This document shows, one piece after another, positions 1-10,728 of a stretch of 64,000 nt of DNA; the first letter of the stretch is position 1; every line of letters begins with the position of its first letter. Made by a program: the position numbers and the translations under genes. The stretch lies in NCBI RefSeq assembly GCF_963576675.1, contig NC_088919.1, positions 50,180,501-50,244,500 of the forward strand, in the 5' to 3' direction. The notes beneath the pieces are model-generated. The model saw only the letters and a program-made list of their open reading frames with translations. It did not search any database and was not told the DNA's origin. The DNA comes from Euphorbia lathyris (Eukaryota; Streptophyta; Magnoliopsida; Malpighiales; Euphorbiaceae).

Positions 1-1850
1 TTGTTTATTTTTGTCACATTCAACCTCTACCTACAAATTAGTTAATGTTAGAAGATCTAATTCAGTTAAAAATGTATTATTTATGTTATCTGTATTTGAA
101 ATTATATTTATTACAATTTAAAATAGTTTTTTAAAGTTTTTTATAATCGCATTACACATATGAGCAACAGTTTTCAAAATGTAAAAATTATGAATTTTTT
201 GAATGCATGTGAAATGAATAAAGCCATAACTAACTAAAATTTTATGTTCAAATCGAGTTAAACATCCAAATGGATATTTTAACTCTATGATTAAAAAAAC
301 AAACTCATTAGGTCGGTGAAAAATCTGATTTTGTACCATTACGGCAGACTTATCGTCGTAATGTGGCTGTTTTTAATTACAGAATTAAAAACAACCCATT
401 AAAGGAGATTATTTTCCAACCATTACTAGATTGGGAATAATTCTCTTAAAAAACTCTTTTTTAGGGTTTAACCCGTTCAAATCTAACTTTTTATATCATG
501 AAGGGTTAATGTGATTAAAAATAAAATATTAGAGACGTGATATGTATAGATAAAAAATCAAAAACTTAATATTCCAAGAAGTAAAATATCAAGAACCTCA
601 TTATACTTTTTGCTTTTTATTTTGGCTTAATGCATTAGGAAGCCCTATAATTAGTCTAAAAAGTTAATAACATTTGAACTTATAAAATGTTTCGTTAGCT
701 CTATGAACTTATTTAAAAGACCATCAAAATTTGTAAAATGATTTATTTATACATTGAACTTGCTTACATTGATCTATTGACCTACTGAATTTATTTAAAG
801 TAACATACATTTCAATTTGTTAAAACCTCTCTTGCTCTGTCACGTGGATTTAGCGGTTTAATAATATTACACTAAGCAAGTTCACGGGGTTAAAAAAATA
901 TTTTTTAATTTAGAGAAGCAATTTTTTAATCCAAATTTAAAGGTCCTAGTGTAGTAAGCCTTTTATTTTTATTTTTATTTTTAAAAATCTTTAACCTTCT
1001 GTTTTTTTTAATGATTAAGATATAATTTTTTAATTTAACACATTAAACCTTAATGAATTATAATATTAGTTATCATAATTAAAATTTAAATATAGTTACC
1101 TTAAAGTAATTAAAATTGTATCTTTTGCAATTTAAAATCATATTTATACAATTTATTTATAGCTACATCACACTTGTAAAAAGTTATTTTTGAATAGTAA
1201 AAAACATAATTTCAATTACAGTTAAATAAATAATGATCTTTTATTCACAATTTAACTTTTATTCTAACTAAGGGATTATATTTAATTAATAATAATTAAG
1301 ATTTTCTATTTTGTATTTCTTCTTATATTTAGACTGATATATTATCCGTTGTTTCGTAATATATAGATTGTTTTATAAAAAATAATAATTTAATGTGTCA
1401 CTTAAAAAAAATCAATATATCAAGTAGAAAAATCAAGCACTTAATCAACAGAAATAAATAAAAATTAGAGACTTTATGGAAAAAAAAAGGGACATCTTTT
1501 ATGACCCTCATGATGTTTTTATAGAAAGTTTTATTTATTTTCCTAGTATTATTGATTAGAGCAGCCTTTGTAAATTCAAGAGATTGTTTTATACCTATCT
1601 TGACTTTGTTTTCATCTTAAATATTTTAATTGTTTTTAAATTTTTGACATAATAATTAAAAATTAATTCTATCTTTTGTTATATTTTCTTAAATATTGGC
1701 CCGCTTTGAAGGTGTGCATGAACTGCGATTGCATAAGGCCTCAAATAATAAGGGCACTATAAAAATTCTTGTGATATTAATCTAGCTGTTGTAGAATTAA
1801 ATAGAGTAAACAGGCTTGATCCATTTACCGATCCATTTACGTAATCTAAC
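1..1850. other. AT-rich intergenic DNA, no gene seen
   Basis: Long A/T runs and stop-dense frames fill this stretch. The one short open frame (118-339, minus) has no recognisable motif and normal background composition, so I do not call it. Part of it (about 655-900) resembles a dispersed repeat described separately. I see no RNA gene or regulatory element that I can defend. Confidence 0.6.
655..900. repeat. Decayed copy of dispersed 'aacttgttaaa' repeat
   Basis: Phrases such as 'gaacttataaaatgtttcgt' and 'catttcaatttgtt' recur in the same order at 39790-40233, and related but more diverged text occurs at 4555-4770 and 28440-28560. The family is non-coding and AT-rich. The 39.8-kb copy has partly matching inverted ends, so this is probably an old MITE relic. 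No target-site duplication could be defined here. Confidence 0.5.
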
Positions 1851-2215
1851 TGTAACAATCCGGTCCGGGTGGCGCCGGGGTAAGAAGGCCTGAGTAAGGA
1901 GCGACCCTAAAGGATGGCGATGGGGGCAGGAATGAACTGAATCCTACATCGCAAATGGAGAGGGAGTGATTGGGGCTTATTAATAAGATGTGAATCCAAT
2001 ACATGCAGACGCGTTTTAAAGCCGTGAGGCCCAATGTGTTGGATTTGTGCCAGAGCGGACAATATCACACCCGACCACGCGGTGAGGCGTGATATCTATA
2101 CGCCCGACCACACGGTGATGCGTGATATCTATACGCCCGACCACGCGATGAGGCGTGATAGCCACACGCCCGCGTGTCGGTTTGGAAAAAAAATAGAAAT
2201 TTCTCTCCCCAAAAC
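1851..2215 (+). repeat. LTR/TRIM-like promoter-type repeat fragment
   Basis: This GC-richer block stands out from the AT-rich surroundings. It begins with a TGTAACA-type sequence like many plant LTR starts. It also has a 'cctacatcgcaaatgg' stretch followed by 'gagcggacaatatc' (about 2052-2065), a combination I associate with plant LTR or terminal-repeat elements in miniature. No partner LTR, primer site or target duplication is visible, so it is at best a fragment or solo end. The open frame running through it (2034-2522) is driven by the in-phase 33-bp tandem repeat and is not a credible gene. Confidence 0.4.
2068..2180. repeat. Tandem repeat, 33-bp unit, about 3.4 copies
   Basis: Three consecutive units (2068-2100, 2101-2133, 2134-2166) plus a partial fourth share the core 'cccgaccacgcggtgaggcg' with few mismatches. 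Because 33 is a multiple of three, the array keeps a reading frame open on both strands, which explains the spurious ORFs here. The units abut with no spacers, so it is not a CRISPR-like array. Confidence 0.85.
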
Positions 2216-2219
2216 TCAT

Positions 2220-2710
2220 GAAAGAGCATTTTCGTCTTTTTACGGGGCTAGGGGTGAGAATTTATGGCTGGATTTAACAACACCCTTTTTATATTGGAAA
2301 ACTATTGTCTCCTTTTATTTGAATTTGAAATGGTTTGGGTTAGAGAGGTTGCGGAAATGGCTGGCTGTTAGCCGCCTGATGAGAAGGCGACCTTTTACTG
2401 GTGGGACCCATCCATGTCAGCTACACATGGCACTCCTTTTCCACGCTTGCTTTTTGGACCTTTTTGGTCTCTATCTCTTTATTTCTTCTATTTTTTCAAC
2501 ACCAAATTCCAAATTAATTTAAAATAAAAACTATTTGAGAAAATCCCTCAATAATTTATGATTTTTGTTTTTCCTTTAGCTTTTAGTATGGGCAACACAG
2601 AAAAAACTATTATTTGTGTTTGTTTTTATTTTTAGAAACTACTTTTTCTATTTTAATTTCAACAGAAAACAAAATATATTTAGTAAGAATTTTACAAAAC
2701 TATGTTACAT
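2220..2710. other. Unassigned sequence downstream of the tandem array
   Basis: The first 280 bp are of mixed composition and may be the tail of the LTR-like block. The remainder is AT-rich. I see no domain, splice structure or repeat partner elsewhere in the window. Confidence 0.4.
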
Positions 2711-2711
2711 A

Positions 2712-3320
2712 TAGTGGCGAATACAGAATTATTCGATTGGGACCTATTTTATATATGGTGTGTAAAAAAAAATTTGCTAAATTAAACTTGTTCAAATTTT
2801 TTTCATATATACGTATTATAATCAGAATGATCAAGAACTAATTTTTAAATACTAATATAAATTTTTTCAAAATTAAGCTATATTGTGTTTAAGATTCTTA
2901 ACATGTAAATTTTTTTGTCTAATAGAAAAAATCGGATTTAGGGACGGCCTAATACGCAAAAAAAAAAAAAAACAAAGAAATTTGGATTTAAGAATAACCG
3001 AACAGACCAAAAAATAGAATTTTGGATTCAATGAGGGTCTAACAGGAAAAAAATTATAATTTTGGATTTAGGGATGGCCTAATAAATAAAAGAAAATTGA
3101 AATTTTGAATTTAGAGTGGACGTAACATGACTTGTACCAATTTTGGGGTGCTAATTCAGCACCCGATCATTATTTCTTGAAAACAGAGGTCCGTAATCAC
3201 CACAACCTCAAATTTTGTGGAGACGTATAAGTCTGAAACTACTCGTGGTCATGGTGGTTCCGGCGGCCGGAAGAGTCCGGATCCCTCTAGGCCCCCTCCT
3301 ATCTCCGCCCCTGGTTATAT
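2712..3320. repeat. Candidate dispersed element with 'ctccgcccctgg' end
   Basis: The right end is GC-rich and contains 'ctccgcccctgg' (about 3302-3313). The left end, 'agtggcgaatacagaa' (about 2712-2727), is a loose inverted counterpart. Short non-coding plant repeats with gtggcggagcc/ctccgcc ends are common. Target duplications are not clear and the inverted match is poor, so boundaries are approximate. Confidence 0.3.
2931..3130. repeat. Imperfect tandem repeat, unit about 45-50 bp
   Basis: The phrase 'ttggatttagggatggcctaa' and variants recur four to five times (near 2934, 2982, 3023, 3061, 3105), separated by poly-A-rich linkers. The copies are well diverged, so the array is old. It sits inside the candidate dispersed element at 2712-3320. 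Confidence 0.6.
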
Positions 3321-4325
3321 AAACATAATTTACTAGTTTATAATGTGAAATGTAAAATTGATTAATTTGTTTTTATATCTTATTACTAATAATGAAAAAA
3401 GTACAATAAAAATCGATTTGTAAAAGCAATTCTTCTCGTGGTTTAAATTTTTGCAAACATGAATCTATTTTTTATAAATTTTATAATTGAATGATATGTT
3501 AGTCAATCTTTCGATAAAAAAATAATCTGTAAAATTAAACCGTATATTTTGAATACTTTATAAAGTTAATGGTTCCAAATCATTTCTTTGAAACTTGTTA
3601 CACCATAAAATTTATTTTTATATTTTTTATTCTTATAAAAAAAATTTAGAAGTCTCGAGAAAACCAGTTGGTATTGAGTCTGGACGCCCGTGCAGATCCA
3701 TGTCATCTTCTTCTGTTTCTCTTATTATTTTATTAGCTAAATGGTTTTGTATTTAATTAATAGGTTTTTATTAATTAAATAGATTGAGAAAGTTGATTTG
3801 ATTTTAGAAGGTTGAAAAGTTTGAAAATTGACTGTAGAAATAATAACACGAGGAAACATTACTTTGATTTTGTTTTGACTTTTTATTAATTTGGATAAGA
3901 TTTGGAACATTGAATTTGAATTTGTCTCCCAATTGTAAGAATTCTAATTTTGATTATTAAAAAAAAAAAATGAATGAACGTAAGCTTTATTTAATAATGA
4001 AGTCACTTATTATGAAAGAAATTGAGAATTTAGATTCATAGGTAGGTCTATTTTTTTAAAAAAATTACCGAAAGTTGAATCTCATCTTAAATATTATATA
4101 TTGTGACGGAGAAACAGTTGATAATGCTTGAAACTGTTTTTCATAACGAATGAAAATATACTCCATTCAAAATCGATTTAATAGTCTATTTTTAGGAATG
4201 ATTTCATCATTTCTCAATAAACCAGATCTATATGACGATACGACAACATAGAGAGACATGTCATAACCACCCATAAAGAGAGAGAAAAAAAGAAAATACA
4301 AATAAAAAAGAAACTACCAACAAAT
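3321..4325. other. AT-rich intergenic DNA, nothing identified
   Basis: Only poly-A/T runs and stop-dense frames are seen. No coding, RNA or repeat structure could be supported. Confidence 0.55.
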
Positions 4326-4436
4326 GGAAGAAAATCTGCTGTCCCATTTCAGTATCTCCTTCTATGTCTCTCTCATAATTTTTTATGAGAGGGGCATGGA
4401 AGGGGACATTGAAATGAGGACATCCGATTTTCTTCC
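4326..4436. repeat. Foldback (imperfect hairpin), arms about 50 bp
   Basis: The left arm (from 'ggaagaaaatc' at 4326) and the right arm (ending 'gattttcttcc' at 4436) are inverted copies with roughly 80 percent identity around a centre near 4381. Overlapping short ORFs on both strands encode mirror-image peptides because of this symmetry; neither is a gene. It could be a small foldback element or the precursor of a hairpin RNA. No flanking target duplication was found. Confidence 0.8.
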
Positions 4437-4554
4437 CAAATTTACCATAGTAAAGCAAATGAGAAGCTTACCTTATGTCCACAAAAAGCTGAAAGAAAAC
4501 GCTAAATCAATTACTCTATATTTTTAAAATGTGCAATGTATCTCCTCAATTTAT

Positions 4555-4770
4555 TTAAATGACATATTAACCTCTTAAATCTTAAATCCATATGGCGGAC
4601 TAAGAATAAATTTTGGAAAAGTTGAAATTTGTACCCTTTAAGCAAGTTGAGGAGCCAATAGATTATTTTAAGAAAGTTCAAAGGGCTAATAGATACTTTT
4701 TAAAAAATACATTAGTCACTTTAAGCAAATTTGAGGGAGGTTAATAGAACTATTTCAAAGTACTAAACAA
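4555..4770 (-). repeat. Diverged copy of the 655-900 / 39.8-kb repeat
   Basis: 'aagcaagttgaggagccaatag' type wording matches, in inverse orientation, the 39790-40233 repeat. It is short, degenerate and non-coding. Confidence 0.35.
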
Positions 4771-4847
4771 TTTACTTTTTTTAAAGCAAATACGTTGGAC
4801 TAAAGGTGTATTAAGCCGTAAATCAAAGTTGAAACCTAACTGATTAA

Positions 4848-6410
4848 GAGCATCTCCAAAATACTTTTAGTATACTCTTTAAAAATAATATAAATATTTA
4901 ACTCTTAGTGATTTAAGAGTCACTAAAAGCATCTCTAGTGGTGGTGAGGAGGAGGGACTTGTTTGCAATTACAAAAAAAATAAAAATCACTTATCAACCA
5001 CTAGAGGCTTCATCAAGAGAGTCGCTAGAAGCCAGCGACTTGCCCGAATAAGCGACTCGCTGGGATTTTTTGTTCCAAATTAAAACACCATACAGTGCTA
5101 GAGGTTTGAGAATCACGCGGCCAAATATGAAGGAATAAGGCTTTAATTGTTTCCTACACACGCTAGTGATGCGCGTCCATTTGAAAATTTATATTTATCC
5201 ATAAGTTTTATGGGGGCCTACCAAGCATAATAATATTTTCGTTGCCAATTAACTATTTCTAACTTTAAAATCAGACAATACTAATATAAATTTCAAGTCA
5301 TATATACATTAAACAATTAGATTTTTTTTTCTTACAAATATAACCAAATTATTAATAGGATTAAGGTATAAAAATACCCCTAACGTTTTGGGTCAGGAGC
5401 AATTTTATCCCTAATATTTGTAGCCAAGAGCAATTTTATCCCTAACATTAATAAATTGGATCAATTTCATACACTATTATAAAATATAGTCATTTTTTTC
5501 TTTATTTTGCACCAATTGTATATCAATTTGTTCTAAAAAAGATATAATGTTTTTGTAATTTAATAATAAAATTGGAGATTAATATTTATAAATTTGGTGA
5601 ATTTTTTGAATTTTTTTTGTCTAATTCGTACAAAAGACAGTATATTTTTAATATTTTTTTCTTATTTTTTTCACATCCCAACACATGTTTGTGATTTGTT
5701 ACTGATAAAATAACATATGTGTGAAGTGTAGATGACAAGATTCATGACCGAGAAGACAGTTTGATGAATTATTTCTCAAATTGACCCAATTTATCAACGT
5801 TAGGGGTAAAACTGCTCTTCGCTTCCAAAATTAGGGATACAATTGTATCATTTTAGACGTTAGGGGTAAAATTGCTCCTGACCCAAAACGTTGGGGGCAT
5901 TTTTGCACCTTAACCCTTATTAATATATATTTGTTCATTGATTAAAAAAATATTATATAATATATGGACCCCATTAAATAGTGTTGAGAATGACTAACCA
6001 TTAGAAATGATTTTTGATTGGGGTGTTTTAAAAGAGAGAGTTGTTAGAAAGGGTGATGTGGAATGGTTGGAGGCTGTGAAACCCTCCAACCATTAGAGAT
6101 ACTCTAAAACATATCATCTCTAATAATACTCTTCGTACCGACTCTTTATTTGTTATTTTATCATTAAAATTACTAATTGGCGTTATATTTACCAATAGTG
6201 AGAAGAGGAAGACTATTCGATAATAAATTATTAATAAAAATGAATTAAAGGAGCAGTAAAAGGTGGAGAGAAACTCTCTATTAATAGAGAGGATGAAAAG
6301 ACTCCTAGTGATTTGAAGAGCAACACTAAGAGACTATTGGAGCTGATTTTTGACTTTCTCTCTTCAAATTTTAACTTAGGAGCCAAACTAAGAGACTGTT
6401 GGAGATGCTC
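4848..6410. mobile_element. MITE, PIF/Harbinger-like ends, host of nested MITEs
   Basis: The outer ends are exact inverted repeats: 'gagcatctccaa' begins at 4848 and 'ttggagatgctc' ends at 6410. Both are flanked by TAA (4845-4847 and 6411-6413), the 3-bp target type of PIF/Harbinger elements. Inside lies a second inverted pair, 4927-6104 ('aagcatctct' to 'agagatactc'), again between TAA trinucleotides. Inside that is a third element (5358-5916) with a 9-bp duplication. No transposase remnant is visible. Family assignment rests on target length only. Confidence 0.65.
5358..5916. mobile_element. MITE with 9-bp target duplication, Mutator-type
   Basis: The ends 'ggattaaggt' (5358) and 'accttaaccc' (to 5916) are inverted, and the symmetry continues inward for more than 50 bp ('cgttttgggtcaggagcaat' on both sides). 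The flanks carry a perfect 9-bp direct repeat TTATTAATA at 5349-5357 and 5917-5925. Long terminal inverted repeats plus a 9-bp duplication are the hallmark of Mutator-like MITEs. There is no coding capacity. Confidence 0.8.
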
Positions 6411-6419
6411 TAACTATAC

Positions 6420-6680
6420 AAAACTAGAAACATAGGCCGATTGCTGAGCCCACTCTGGCTCAGCCGCACCACCCCGGGTGCGAGCCACCCTAGGTAAGGA
6501 TAGGTCTACCCACTCCTAAGGTCAGGGTAAACCACAAACCTCGATGAGGGTTTACAATGGAATTTACAAATCACCTACCAATGAGGGCTAAATTTTGACG
6601 GAGTGGGAAATCGAACCTCAAACTTGTCAAGCAGAGATTCAATGCCTTACTACTCGGACCAACCCTCATTGGCAACTCCA
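6420..6680 (-). mobile_element. tRNA-derived SINE, minus strand
   Basis: Read on the minus strand, the head carries an RNA polymerase III A-box-like sequence ('tggtccgagtag', about 6650-6661). About 30 bp further is a near-consensus B box ('gaggttcgatttcc', 6606-6619). The body contains 'gggtgcgagccaccc'-like text typical of plant SINE bodies. There is no acceptor stem or cloverleaf, so this is a retroposon and not a functional tRNA gene. It abuts the outer end of the nested MITE. Ends are approximate and no clean duplication was found. Confidence 0.65.
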
Positions 6681-6929
6681 ATTAACTTTAATATGCTCTA
6701 TAAAATTTTTTTCATACAATACATAAATTTTTCAATTTATAAATTTCCACAACTTTAATTAGGAAACTCTAAAATTTTATTTTTAGAAAAAAAAAGTATT
6801 TTGAGAAGCTGATTTTTTTGGATTTTTTTTTTGTTTTTTTAACAGGAAGGCAAAACCCCAAAGCAAAACAAACTAAGACAAGATGATTCTTCTTTTCGTA
6901 GCCCGTCCAGCACGGTTCTCATTGAGAAT

Positions 6930-8252
6930 TGTTGGGGATTAATCATCGAAAATTAACAAAGTGCAGCAGAAAACTACAGTTAGATTTTCTATAATCCAGT
7001 TAAGATCGTGTCAGACTGCCACAAAATGAACTTCAAAACAAAATTAAAAACATAGATCCAGGAACTTATGGGTGATATTTTTTCTAGAGACAGTTATAGG
7101 AATCCACAAGTCGATTAAATCTCCTTAATCACGTGCACCAACCGTATAGGAACTGAACTAGTGCTAGCCGTAATCGACTCAGAATAATCTGAGCACGAAG
7201 AACGCGAAGAACTTTGTGCAGGGACTAGAGGGATGCAAGTCATAATTAGCTTTCTAAACCTAATGAATATATACATGTATCAATTAGGTTTAGGTTGAGT
7301 GGTTAATGTCTAATTGGTCCCTCCTTGGTCCCTAACTATAAATATAACCCTACAGACTATATTTAACTCAATTAGGCCCAAATAGGCCCAATTTAATTAC
7401 ACCACTTTAATTGGCTAATTTTTTAATTAGTCCCTCCTTGATCCCTAATCATAAATATAACCCTATAGAATATATTTAATTCAATTTGGATTAAATAGGC
7501 CTAATTAAATTATCCCATATAAATATTTAAGGCCGAATAATATTTAATTGCATTATGGTTCAATTAATAATTTATCCTATGAAATCTAATTAATCAATTG
7601 ATTAATTAATTACATTTGGAAATTTAATTAATTAATCATAACCAAATTAAATATCAATTGATTAACTTGTTAAATAACAAATAATCAATTTATCCCTTTG
7701 TTAATTAATTAATAATTAACTAACATATTCCATTCTGATTAAATACATAACATGCATTTAAGGTTATACTATTATTTAATTCCACGAGTTGTGTGTGCAT
7801 GATCCTAAGAGTTCGTCCTCAACCAGACATGGACCTAAAGCCTAAAGACCATAAGTGGGTTCTAACAAACCATTAAGGCCCATGGTTGATATGAATTACT
7901 TCAGCCGTCTATAGAAGACACATGAAACCCAGTAGATGATCTCTCAGTATCTCTTACCATTTGTATATCCATATTATAAACCAGAGACATGGTGGCTGTC
8001 ATTCTCTATATGGTTTATTATATTTCTTGATCTAAAGTGAACTGATGAATCAGATAAGTAAACTACTTATCAGGGTATGGCGACACAATTCTTCAGTTCC
8101 ACTTATCAAGTTGTCGGTGATATCGGCTCACTGTTAGGTGAGTGGTAATCTCATCACTTCATCTATCTGCAACAACGTGTTCAACGATCCACCCAACATA
8201 TTCCAAGATATAATCTGCATGGACAAGATTTGACAAGAAACCTAACCCAACA
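6930..8252 (-). mobile_element. Putative solo LTR, TGTTGGG...CCCAACA ends
   Basis: The block starts TGTTGGGG and ends CCCAACA, the inverted ends expected of an LTR. At 1.3 kb it is of LTR length, and it has no coding frame. It separates the LINE ORF1 remnant from the LINE 3' tail. The 5-bp flanks (AGAAT and ATCAC) do not match, so insertion boundaries or later deletion remain uncertain. Orientation is inferred from the U5-like reverse-complement end only. Confidence 0.45.
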
Positions 8253-8253
8253 A

Positions 8254-9590
8254 TCACTGTTGGAATGGGACCATTCCACCTAAACTCGGGGCGTCCCCCT
8301 GACCAGACTTCCGTCCAAGCTCAGCATTGCTCGTGTCCATATTCCTGGGTGAAGCACTCAGACCTACAAGTTTAATGTTTGCTCCCGGTTTGTGATTAAG
8401 TGAAGCCCCAAAAATCATATGTTCATCCATATTTCGAATGCCAACACGAGTGCATTCCTGAACAAAGTCAGCACGACTTCTTTTAGCTCTGTTACTAGAG
8501 TCCTCCCCATCTTGGGAGTTAGTTCTCAGATTGCTTGAAACATTGCCGAGGATATCAAAAGGATTGTGGATAACAATCCCTAAGCTCGGGACAGGTTTGT
8601 TAATTCGATTACGAATGTTTCTCGATTGGTTTAGCAATCTAGGAGTTTCATTTTTCACTAGAATACTTTTTCCTTTTAAAGTAAATTTCCTATTAGTATT
8701 CTGATTCTACTTATTTTTATCTGATAAATCTTTATTTTGCAACTCTCCCAATATCGCTTTGTCAGCCCTTGGAATATACCTTCGCCTTGGTACCATCATC
8801 CATGGGTTTTACTCATTCCCCTTCCCATTAATTCAACATCAGAAGCAGTTACCGTAAGATCACCGTCGGGAAGTATCAGAATTAACCACTAAAGTTTCAT
8901 CGGTTCTCACCTGAGCATTAACTTCTTGTTGGATGCTTGGTAAAACACATGTCGACTTGATATGCCTATATCTACCACAATTAGTACAAGCAACGTGTAG
9001 GCCCTCATATTCAATCTGATACGTTACATGATTAACTTCAAATTCAGCTATCAATGGTTTTTGCAAATCGATCTCAACACACACACGGGCAAATCTTCCT
9101 TTTGATGCTTTTAGAGTATTCTTATCCACTTTTACCTCCTTACCAAAGGAATTGGCAATTGCTGAAAGGAAATCAGGATCATACATTTGGACTAGGAGGT
9201 CTAGAAACCTGACCCAGACTATTGTTTAAGCAATAATGGTTGTTGCTGCCTGGAAATCAGGGGACCAAGTTCGCGCAGATAGATAATGTCCCTGGATTAT
9301 CCAAGGACCATCTCTGATAACATGTTCTCTGTCCTGAAGGTCTTTAAATTGTACAATGTGAATCCATAACCCACATCCATAATTTCAACATCCCCCTTAG
9401 GTTTCCATAGTTCCATTGCCCGTTTCTGAAGGGCTATGTACCCAATGTTTCTACCAAGAACTTTAATAAACAGAGCAGCATTCCATGGAGTTGCCCAATT
9501 GTGGCGAAACCACAAAGCTCAGTTTTAATGGATTTACCATTGAAACAGAAATCAATCCTTCCGCCATGAGATCTCTCGGGTTGAACGGTT
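8254..9590 (-). pseudogene. LINE ORF1-like protein (DUF4283/zinc knuckle), broken
   Basis: Three consecutive minus-strand frames (9515-9297, 9186-8860, 8658-8254) together resemble the ORF1 or gag-like protein of plant L1 LINEs, an RNA-binding protein needed for retroposition. The first piece holds the DUF4283-type text ('LYNLKTFRTENML'). The second ends with a CCHC-type knuckle, 'CTNCGRYRHIKSTC'. The third is a low-complexity basic tail with 'NPFDILGN'. Stops and frame changes separate the pieces. No ORF2 follows. Identification is by motif only. Confidence 0.6.
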
Positions 9591-9620
9591 CAGAAATATG
9601 GGGCTTTCCAACCAGCGATT

Positions 9621-10506
9621 TTTTTGTTATTAAATCCTTAATCTTTCTTATATTTTTCTAACATAATTTTTTTATATGTTAAGTATTTGATAAATTTAAA
9701 TTGTATATATTAAATTTTGGTGACTAGAAAAATCAGTTTAATTTAAACATAAAACTCGGTTTTGACAAATTATAATTTACCAATTATTTTTCAAAAATAA
9801 TAATTGCATATGTATTATCTGGATTCAAAATTTAGTTTTTTAATAATTTAAATATTTTTTTACTCTTTCAGACAAAATTTACATATATTTATTTGTAACT
9901 GTAAAAAAAAAAAGTAAGCTTTTAACTGCTAATTACTTATCATCGAGGGTTTAAATTAATCATTTAATAAGTTCACCATATGAAATAACGCTTTTAATTT
10001 TTTTTTATTGTGGGTTTGAGCATTCATTTGTCCAAAATATATGAACTTGATTAAATGCTATTTCTATGTCTCAGTATATCTTCTACTTGGGCCTAAAAAT
10101 TAGTCTGAAAAGCCCATAATAATTGTGAACAAACTCGGCTGAGCAATTTTATATGAACAAAGAACTACTTTTTTGTTTTTAGTAAAAACATCTAAATACA
10201 TAACAAGTAAACGAGTCAATCCTCCTGGATGCTGTGGTGGGGGTTAGCTTTCCAAGGCTACTCCCGGGTTAGTTTTTTTTTTTGTTGTTTTGTGTTATTT
10301 TCTTATTCCTACCAAAACAAAAAAAACGAGAAATTATACTGTGTGTAATAGACAATAAAATTTAAATACATAGAATTTAATTAAATTTCTTTAATAATTA
10401 AAAATCATTAATTATTTAACCTTGTAAAAAAAAGCCACTTTTTTTTCTCTCCTTTTCATGGCCTTCCTCTTGAAACCACCGCTTTAAACCTTTTTCCTCT
10501 TTTTTT
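9621..10506. other. AT-rich intergenic DNA left of the MULE
   Basis: AT-rich and stop-dense, with one short mixed-composition stretch near 10215-10275 followed by poly-T that could be a retroposon tail. No gene was identified. Confidence 0.45.
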
Positions 10507-10580
10507 GTGAGCTGCTATATATCGCACCCAAATTCCGGTCCACCGCTCATTTGTGACATATATTTGCCCTCCTCACTTTT
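10507..10580 (+). repeat. MULE left terminal inverted repeat
   Basis: It aligns with the reverse complement of 28186-28259 at about 75-80 percent. The best block is 'atcgcacc-aaattccggtccaccgc'. The first base was placed so that the distance to the shared GCTAT is the same at both ends. Confidence 0.7.
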
Positions 10581-10728
10581 TAATTTTCTCAAATCCTCTC
10601 TACCTTCTTTGCATTTTCAAAAAATCAAGCTAAAACGACATCGCACCAAGGGTAGGCAAGGGCAAAGGATTCATGGGTGTTTCGGTAAGTGTTTTTGTTT
10701 AAAAAAATTAATGAAATAATGATTTTTG

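Larger units (their letters stand above)
6818..9620 (-). mobile_element. Decayed LINE (L1-like), minus strand
   Basis: On the minus strand the element would start near 9620 and run through an ORF1-like region (9590-8254). It appears to resume at about 6925 with a 3' UTR that ends in a poly-A tail (poly-T on the plus strand, about 6818-6841). The ORF2 endonuclease and reverse transcriptase region is missing. An LTR-like block (6930-8252) occupies the gap. The element is therefore a deletion derivative, or a LINE interrupted by a later insertion plus a deletion. Confidence 0.5.

Noticed and set aside
2068..2180. Possible CRISPR-like repeat array
   Set aside because: Units abut with no unique spacers, copies number only three to four, and the DNA is plant nuclear.
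2034..2522. 162-codon plus-strand ORF
   Set aside because: The first third is produced by the 33-bp tandem repeat, which is open on both strands. The remainder has no domain.
4261..4527. Overlapping ORFs on opposite strands with similar peptides
   Set aside because: The similarity is the mirror effect of the foldback at 4326-4436.
6600..6665. tRNA gene suggested by A and B boxes
   Set aside because: No cloverleaf or acceptor stem, and the boxes belong to a SINE head.
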